DNA of 60,535 nucleotides from Candidatus Martarchaeota archaeon (GTDB lineage Archaea; Micrarchaeota; Micrarchaeia; Micrarchaeales; CABMGC01): NCBI GenBank assembly GCA_023476545.1, contig JAMCYP010000021.1, positions 1 to 60,535 of the forward strand, read 5' to 3'. Shown piece by piece: positions 54,480 to 60,535 of this stretch (position 1 is its first letter; each line of letters starts with the position of its first letter). The notes under the pieces were generated by a model. It saw only the letters and a program-made list of their open reading frames with translations, ran no database searches and was not told where the DNA came from. The position numbers and the translations under genes were made by a program.

Positions 54480-55301
54480 ATGGACTACTCTACGCTGGGG
54501 AAGACAGGCAAACGGCTGAGCGAGATCGGGCTTGGGACCTGGAAGCTCGGAGCCAACGAGGCCGGCGAGATAGAGGCGCTCCGGGCGGGGATCGACTCAG
54601 GGATAAACTTCATAGACACTGCGGAGATATACGGAACGGAGCCGATAGTCGCCAAGGCGATCGCAGGCAGGGAGAACCTGTTCATAGCCACAAAGGTATC
54701 GCCCACGCACTTCCACTACGACGACGTTCTGAGATCCTGCGACGCGAGCCTGCAGAGGCTGGGGGTGAGCAACATAGACCTCTACCAGCTGCACTGGCCA
54801 AACCGCGACGTCCCGATAGATGAGACCATGCGCGCAATGGAGAAGCTAGTGGCCGATGGAAAGATACGCCATATCGGTGTCAGCAACTTCTCTGTGAAGG
54901 AGATGGAGGCGGCGCAGGCTGCGCTCAAGAGCAACGAGATAGTGTCGAACCAGGTCGAGTACAGCATGCTGGTCAGGGAGCCTGAGCTGGGGCTCGCGGA
55001 TTACTGCAGGAAAGAACAGGTTAGCATAATCGCCTACAGCCCTCTCGCGCGTGGTCACCTGCTCGACTCCGAGTACTCGAAGCTCAAGGAAATGCTGGGA
55101 GAGATAGGTAAGAAGCATGGCAAGACCGCCACGCAGGTCAGCGTCAACTGGCTGATAAGCAAGGGCAACGTGATACCGATACCGAAAGCGGCAAAGAAGG
55201 AGCACGTGATCGAACTGGTTGGCGCGGCAGGATGGAGGCTGAGCAAGGAAGAGATGGCTTCGATAGACGCTTTTTTATCCAGTACCACAGGCGCTCGTTA
55301 G
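54480..55301 (+). CDS. aldo/keto reductase
   Basis: SEIGLGTWKLG, GINFIDTAEIYG, DLYQLHWPN, IRHIGVSNFS, VIPIPKAAKKEHV. Confidence 0.95.
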   Translation: MDYSTLGKTGKRLSEIGLGTWKLGANEAGEIEALRAGIDSGINFIDTAEIYGTEPIVAKAIAGRENLFIATKVSPTHFHYDDVLRSCDASLQRLGVSNIDLYQLHWPNRDVPIDETMRAMEKLVADGKIRHIGVSNFSVKEMEAAQAALKSNEIVSNQVEYSMLVREPELGLADYCRKEQVSIIAYSPLARGHLLDSEYSKLKEMLGEIGKKHGKTATQVSVNWLISKGNVIPIPKAAKKEHVIELVGAAGWRLSKEEMASIDAFLSSTTGAR

Positions 55302-55388
55302 CGAGCGTGCTGAAGCCCGCGATGGGCGCGCATCCCTTCCTGACAAAGGCGCTGACCTGGCTGGGAGGCATACGCTTCAAAAAATAGG

Positions 55389-56135
55389 CTAGAGCCTGTC
55401 CATCCTGCTGTAGTTCCTGGCAAGGAACTCGTTGTCACTGCTGCCTGGCATCCTCGCGCGTATCCTGTCAAGAAGCTCCTCCTTTCCGAGGCGCTTCGAG
55501 CAGACAAGTATGACGTTGCCCTCAAAGACAGCCGTGTTTACCTTGTACACGCGGAACCTCTCCTTGAGCTTCTTGGTGTACTCGGCAAAGCGCAGAATGC
55601 CCATCATCCCCATGGCGTAGTTTATCGCTAGCACGCCGTCATCCGATAGCGCGTTGTAGGCATCGTCTACGAACTTCTTCTGGAGGAACTGTTCGGGTAT
55701 CTGCGATGAGGTGTATGCATCGAGCAGTATCGCATCGTACCTCTTGCCGGTAGCGGCCACGTACTCCGCGCCATCGCCAACCATCACGTTCGCCTTGATG
55801 GCAGGTGCGAACCTGCGCGACAGATCCACAGCCCTTTGGCTGAGCTCCACCACGTCAAGGCGAAGCCTCTCGCTCATCAGCCTCGACAGCTGGAACGCGA
55901 CGGTGCCACCTCCCAAGCCTATCAACAGTATACTTGGAGTTGCGAAAGCATACGCCACAGGAAGGAAATAGTCCCAGTACTCGCCGGTGTAGATGCCTCT
56001 GCCCCTCAGCTTCGAGTAGGTGATGCCATCGTACTTCAGCACTCGCTCGTATCCCCTGTCCTCTATCCGGAACCCTTCGTCGCGGGGCGCCAGCCCGCGC
56101 TTCTTCCCCTGACCAAATACGTTAAATATGGACAT
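55389..56135 (-). CDS. spermidine synthase-like SAM-dependent transferase
   Basis: ILLIGLGGGTVAFQLSRLM, LDVVELSQRAVDLSRRF, GDGAEYVAATGKRYDAILLDAYTSSQIPEQFLQKKFVDDAYNALSDDGVLAINYA. Confidence 0.85.
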   Translation of the reverse strand: MSIFNVFGQGKKRGLAPRDEGFRIEDRGYERVLKYDGITYSKLRGRGIYTGEYWDYFLPVAYAFATPSILLIGLGGGTVAFQLSRLMSERLRLDVVELSQRAVDLSRRFAPAIKANVMVGDGAEYVAATGKRYDAILLDAYTSSQIPEQFLQKKFVDDAYNALSDDGVLAINYAMGMMGILRFAEYTKKLKERFRVYKVNTAVFEGNVILVCSKRLGKEELLDRIRARMPGSSDNEFLARNYSRMDRL

Positions 56136-56248
56136 CGGCTCAAGAGACTCTGGTTTCTAAAGCTTAAAACAGTATCGAAAAAGGTTGAACGTTTCGCCAG
56201 AAAGTAATAAATAGCGCTGGCTGGACTTATTCTTTTAAGGTCAGTCTT

Positions 56249-57091
56249 ATGATTAACGCTCTTAAAGTTTACGGCTCTGGAGCCACACCCGAGATCTCAG
56301 AAACGGACATAAGCAAATATTCTCGTAGCTTCGTGGCACTGCTAGAAAAAAGGGCCAATGAGTTCATAGACGCGCGCGTTACCGCCAAAGCAGCAACTCT
56401 GAATGATCAGGCCTCCGAATCCCTTAAGAGCGAGCGGGACTACGTGAAGGTGAAAAAAAGAGAACAGTCTCCCTCTACCAAGCTGAGGAACTACGCAAAG
56501 CTTCACATATTGTATGCGTCCACAGAAAGCCGCATATCCGTGCCGACACACACTGTTGATGGAACTGTGAAGATAAGTATCGACAAGTTCGTTCCTTTGG
56601 TTAAGGAGGAAAGCGGAGCAAGGGCGATTATGTTTGGGCTACTCGAGAATTGCGCGAGAGACCTCGTAGAGTCGGTGCTGTCGAAGTCTAGGAACAATGT
56701 AATTACAGAGGAGCACGGCAGCACCTGCATCATGATTCTGCCTGCAATAAGCCTGATGCGCCTTCCGGGGGTGCCCTTCAACTCCAAAGTGTCGATGCGG
56801 AAGATCGCGAGGAGCACACACTTTCTTTTAGACGACCTGGCAGAAGTAGACAAAGAGCTAAACATCGCGAAAAGAAGCGAGGCGTTTGCTCGCCTACCGA
56901 AGTCAGAAGAGAGGATGCTTGCGGCTTCCTTTCTATTGGTCAGGGACAGGCATCAGCTGACTTACGGAAATACCCAGGAAGAGTTTGAAAAATATGTTTT
57001 GCAGCTATCCTCAAGGCTCGACCTGACGGCTTCGCAGGTGAAGAACTCGCTTGAGGAACTGAGGCGTTTGAAAACGGCCGCCAGGCAATGA
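56249..57091 (+). CDS. hypothetical protein
   Basis: 280-aa intact ORF; no family recognised. Confidence 0.6.
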   Translation: MINALKVYGSGATPEISETDISKYSRSFVALLEKRANEFIDARVTAKAATLNDQASESLKSERDYVKVKKREQSPSTKLRNYAKLHILYASTESRISVPTHTVDGTVKISIDKFVPLVKEESGARAIMFGLLENCARDLVESVLSKSRNNVITEEHGSTCIMILPAISLMRLPGVPFNSKVSMRKIARSTHFLLDDLAEVDKELNIAKRSEAFARLPKSEERMLAASFLLVRDRHQLTYGNTQEEFEKYVLQLSSRLDLTASQVKNSLEELRRLKTAARQ

Positions 57092-57093
57092 GC

Positions 57094-57345
57094 TCATTCA
57101 GCGTCTTCCTTCTCTCCTTCCTCAAGTATCTGGACTATCTGTCCCTGGCCAAGGCCCGTGGGGAAGTTGTCAAACTTGACAGTGGCGTAGGGCTCATCGG
57201 ATGACACGACCCTTCCCGTCCATATGCGGTCGCTGTTGTCCCTGTACCTGACCCTCTTTCCAACCAGTGAAGAAAAATCAACGTCGCCGTTGGGCGTTAC
57301 GAGCAGATTGTCCTTGTCCAACGATGTGACTATGGCGTCTATCAT
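57094..57345 (-). CDS. small beta-barrel protein, possibly Gar1-like
   Basis: VGKRVRYRDNSDRIWTGRVVSSDEPYATVKFDNFPTGLGQGQIVQIL resembles the Gar1 beta-barrel pattern only loosely. Confidence 0.4.
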   Translation of the reverse strand: MIDAIVTSLDKDNLLVTPNGDVDFSSLVGKRVRYRDNSDRIWTGRVVSSDEPYATVKFDNFPTGLGQGQIVQILEEGEKEDAE

Positions 57346-57450
57346 CAGATCAACACTTCTTCTTTTGCTCTGCGGTTATATAAAACCCAAGCAAAATGTC
57401 ACTGAAAATAACTAGGAAGTCTTTTTAAGCATTTAACATGCAAATGAAGC

Positions 57451-59787
57451 ATGCGATTCGCTCCGCATCTAGGGTTAGTACTTCTAGTTTCACTGCTCAT
57501 AGGAATAAGCGGAGCCACGACAACCAGCTCTAACTCCCTCACCGGGAGCGTCAGCGTGGTGCAGCCATCTGCAAACATAGTGATAACAGGGTTCACCAGC
57601 TCTGCAAATCAGGTAACGGTAGGCTCATCGATGACCTTCACCGCCACGCTTCTAAACAACGGCTACTACGTCACCAACAGCCCGATAAGCTTGTATCTGC
57701 AGACCACCGGCCCATCGCCCATATCCTACACGCAGAGCGTGAACGCTCTTAATCCATGGCCAGCAAATGCTGTTGACATAATCACACTCACCAACGCCAC
57801 GCAGATAGCCGGAAGCTACAGCGCAAACATAGTGGGCAACTACCTTGACCAGAGCAACACACTCAAGTACACAAACATACCCTCACTCTCGTACACGGTG
57901 GTCACACCAAGCACAGGCGGAGGAGGCGGGGGCGGAGGCGGTGGAGGCGGTGGTGGCGGGGCGCCTTCGGTGCCTACGTATCCTGTCGTGCCTCCGAGCG
58001 TATACGTATTCAACATCTCCTCGACGCTCGGAGAGACGATACACTACGCGAGCACCATCTCGACTATACGCTTGTCGGTAAACTCCTCCACATCTGCGCC
58101 CGTGCTGGCAGAGATACAGAACGTAACATACTCATCGCCAGGGCTTCCGACAGGACTCAGGATGCTATCCGCAACCAATATCAACCTGACATCGAGCGCG
58201 CTGGTCCTCATGAACGTCACTGTAAAGTATCCGTGCTCAACCCCCTCGCCTACCGTAGCGCCGTACAAACTGGTAGGTAAGTCGTGGGCTCTCATCTCCC
58301 CGTACAGTGTCGATGCTGCCGCCTGCTCTGTAAACTTCAGGCTCAACAGCAATGACCCTGTGGTCGCAGTGCTGGAGAACGAATCGCTCCTAAGCGCCCC
58401 AATCACTCAGATACCCCGGCTCTACATAACCTACGCGCCGCTCTTCATCACTCTGCTTCGCGGCACAACGACCCTTTCAAACATGGGCTTCCAGAACACT
58501 GGAGTAAATACGGAGAACATCAAGCTGTCAGTGCCGCCACAGTTCTCAAACCTCATGAGTGTGTCTGCAGGAAGCATTGTGCTTGACCCCGGACAGACGA
58601 TAAACGTCAACCTTCTTTTCAGCGCCCCAAACAACTCGACGCTAGGAACATACGTGATACCGCTCAACATAACCACAAGCTCTAACGGAAAGACGGTTAA
58701 CCAGACAGAGTACATCTCCTCGACCATCTATGTGAGGAATGCTACACAGCCATACATGATCAACCAGATCAACGTGATTAACAACACGCAGGTCGCCACA
58801 GGAATAATACAGATAAGCGCGCCGAGCGACAGCAACCTGTCACAGGTGCACATGCAGACGGTGGTTCCTCCCGGCGTTGTTGCCAACGTTTCGCAGGTGA
58901 CGACATTCGGCCTTCAGGCAAGCGTCTCCCAGTCAAACAACACATTCACCATCAACTGGTTTATACCGTTCGTGCCGAAAGGCGCAAACGTCTACGGCTA
59001 CTACAACATCAACAAGCCCAACAGGCAGCAGCTGCTTAAGTATGTGCAGACCGCCTTCGTTGCGCCGGCGCCCATAAGCCCTGCGCAACTGATACGCGTA
59101 ACCAATGTGCAGCTGCCGACATTTTACCAGAGCGTCTCTGGCGACATCGGCGCCCAGATTCTGTACACCGGCGCTCAGCCTACCACTCTTACCCTGAGTC
59201 TCACTGGACCTCCGGACACCACGATAGCCAATCCGGTCATAGTTGAAAACGTTACTCCAAACCAGCTCTTCAACGCCAACTTCTCATTGCTCGCTTCCCA
59301 GACAGGGACAAAACTCCTTACGCTTACGATAGACGTAGAAAATAACACCGTGACCCAGACCTTCCCAGTACTGGTGCTCGCGCAGAGCGGCATACCCAAC
59401 CTGAACATATTTGGCAGCCAGCCGAGCAGCACCACTCTCGCGTTCACAATACTCTTTATAATAATTGCCATGCTTATCATCTCCCGTGTAGCTCCTTCGC
59501 TCAGGGCGCAGAGGCACAGCCCTGGCCCAGCGAAACGACCAGAACACGAGGGCGGGAATGAACCTGGAGAGGCTCGCGAAGGCGAGAGAAGGCCTGTCGT
59601 ATCGCAGCATGTCAAGACGATAAAACACATGCTTGCTGTGGGCAGGGCAAGACACCGTGAACGCGAATCTGCCGAAAGCTCTGCTGAAAGCGAGGCGAGG
59701 AGAAAGGAGGAGGACATGCGCCTTGAGAGGATGAGGAAGCTGAAGGAGATAAAGGACACAATAGAGAAGAAGGATGGAAATGCGTGA
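57451..59787 (+). CDS. large secreted cell-surface protein with polyglycine linker, C-terminal TM and charged cytoplasmic tail
   Basis: signal peptide; STGGGGGGGGGGGGGGGAPSVP; many N-x-S/T; LAFTILFIIIAMLIISRVAPSL then an R/E/K-rich tail. Confidence 0.75.
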   Translation: MRFAPHLGLVLLVSLLIGISGATTTSSNSLTGSVSVVQPSANIVITGFTSSANQVTVGSSMTFTATLLNNGYYVTNSPISLYLQTTGPSPISYTQSVNALNPWPANAVDIITLTNATQIAGSYSANIVGNYLDQSNTLKYTNIPSLSYTVVTPSTGGGGGGGGGGGGGGGAPSVPTYPVVPPSVYVFNISSTLGETIHYASTISTIRLSVNSSTSAPVLAEIQNVTYSSPGLPTGLRMLSATNINLTSSALVLMNVTVKYPCSTPSPTVAPYKLVGKSWALISPYSVDAAACSVNFRLNSNDPVVAVLENESLLSAPITQIPRLYITYAPLFITLLRGTTTLSNMGFQNTGVNTENIKLSVPPQFSNLMSVSAGSIVLDPGQTINVNLLFSAPNNSTLGTYVIPLNITTSSNGKTVNQTEYISSTIYVRNATQPYMINQINVINNTQVATGIIQISAPSDSNLSQVHMQTVVPPGVVANVSQVTTFGLQASVSQSNNTFTINWFIPFVPKGANVYGYYNINKPNRQQLLKYVQTAFVAPAPISPAQLIRVTNVQLPTFYQSVSGDIGAQILYTGAQPTTLTLSLTGPPDTTIANPVIVENVTPNQLFNANFSLLASQTGTKLLTLTIDVENNTVTQTFPVLVLAQSGIPNLNIFGSQPSSTTLAFTILFIIIAMLIISRVAPSLRAQRHSPGPAKRPEHEGGNEPGEAREGERRPVVSQHVKTIKHMLAVGRARHRERESAESSAESEARRKEEDMRLERMRKLKEIKDTIEKKDGNA

Positions 59788-60535
59788 TCGTTTGCTTAGA
59801 CCATACCTCATAGGAGTGCTGAGCCAGAAAGGCGGCGTGGGCAAGACCACAGTGGCGGTAAACCTAGCCATGGCGCTCAAGCTACTCAACAAGCGGGTGC
59901 TGCTGATCGATGCCGACACCGACAACCCTGCAGTGGGGCTGCACCTCGGAATGGAAGGCGTCAACATAGGGTTCGAGGACCTGGTGGCGAAAGGGTCGAA
60001 CCTCGGAGAGGTGATCGCAGTGCACGGATCCAGCGGTGTGCACTGCATACTGGGCACGCTTCACACGAGGCCGTTCCAGATGAACACCAAGCACACCACT
60101 CACCTGTTCAGGCAGCTCGACGGCTGCAACTATGACTTCGTTGTCATAGACACTGCGCCCGGGCTCCAGCATGAGGAGGACACAATGCCGTTCGATGACG
60201 CTGTGATAGTTGCGACTCCGGATCTGCCTGCGCTGACCAGCGCGCTCAGACTCGCGGAGGAGCTGAAGGGATCGCGCAGCAGGTACTCGCTCACGCTAAA
60301 CAGGATAACGGGAAAGAGCTACGAGCTCAGGCCCAGGGAGATAGAAAGCGCGTGGGGAGGCAAGAGCGCTGCGCTGCTTCCAGAGGACGTGCTCGTAAGC
60401 GAGAGCCTAGCGGCGCGCATACCAGCGTCGCTGAGCAGTTCCGACTCGCCGTTTACCGCTGCAATGAGGAAGCTTGCAAAGACCTATGCGGATAAGGCGA
60501 AGCGCGCATCGTCGCATGGGCCTAACTTCTACAGC
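59780..60535 (+). CDS. ParA/MinD-family ATPase, truncated by the window end
   Basis: read directly: MRDRLLRPYLIGVLSQKGGVGKTTVAVNLAMALKLLNKRVLLIDADTDNPAVGLHLG...YDFVVIDTAPG; overlaps the upstream stop. Confidence 0.9.
   Translation, partial: MRDRLLRPYLIGVLSQKGGVGKTTVAVNLAMALKLLNKRVLLIDADTDNPAVGLHLGMEGVNIGFEDLVAKGSNLGEVIAVHGSSGVHCILGTLHTRPFQMNTKHTTHLFRQLDGCNYDFVVIDTAPGLQHEEDTMPFDDAVIVATPDLPALTSALRLAEELKGSRSRYSLTLNRITGKSYELRPREIESAWGGKSAALLPEDVLVSESLAARIPASLSSSDSPFTAAMRKLAKTYADKAKRASSHGPNFYS

Noticed and set aside
55308-55388. Short reading frame VLKPAMGAHPFLTKALTWLGGIRFKK after the aldo/keto reductase
   Set aside because: Only about 26 codons with no clear ribosome-binding site; could be chance or a remnant, so not called as a gene.
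57918-57960. GGN repeat as a possible non-coding tandem repeat or recombination hotspot
   Set aside because: It stays in frame and encodes a glycine linker between extracellular domains; kept only as part of the surface-protein finding.
1-60535. CRISPR arrays, rRNA genes, IS elements or prophage
   Set aside because: No regularly spaced repeats, rRNA signatures, transposases, integrases or phage structural genes were recognised.

Overview
The window looks like a moderately GC-rich archaeal chromosome segment. Evidence: a str-type operon (L30e, S12, S7, EF-2), RNAP subunit Rpo6, a histone, RFC large subunit, an aCPSF-type beta-CASP nuclease, a geranylgeranyl reductase and archaeal TATA-like promoters. 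Small proteome style and many glycosylation-rich surface proteins suggest a DPANN or Micrarchaeota-like lineage, but I cannot place it taxonomically. I recognise about 57 protein genes, an RNase P RNA, four complete tRNAs (Glu-CUC, Gly-UCC, Gly-GCC, Phe-GAA), a partial tRNA at the left edge, a VapBC-like island flanked by tRNA-Gly 3'-end repeats, a free-standing LAGLIDADG gene and a decayed antiporter gene. Main leads: (1) changes at near-universal positions of both S12 (Asp to Cys, Asn to His) and EF-2 (P-loop Asp to His, switch I RGITI to RKMTI), encoded in one operon; (2) a tandem TrpRS/TrpRS-like pair divergent from a TrpD-like transferase and a BtpA barrel, followed by a SAM-hydrolase-like protein, an EamA permease and an M20 peptidase; (3) an 812-bp VapBC mini-island in a tRNA-Gly 3' end; (4) switch-like 5' leaders on L7Ae and on the neighbouring tandem NDT-fold gene. 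All calls come from reading the sequence; no database search, structure folding or alignment was run.
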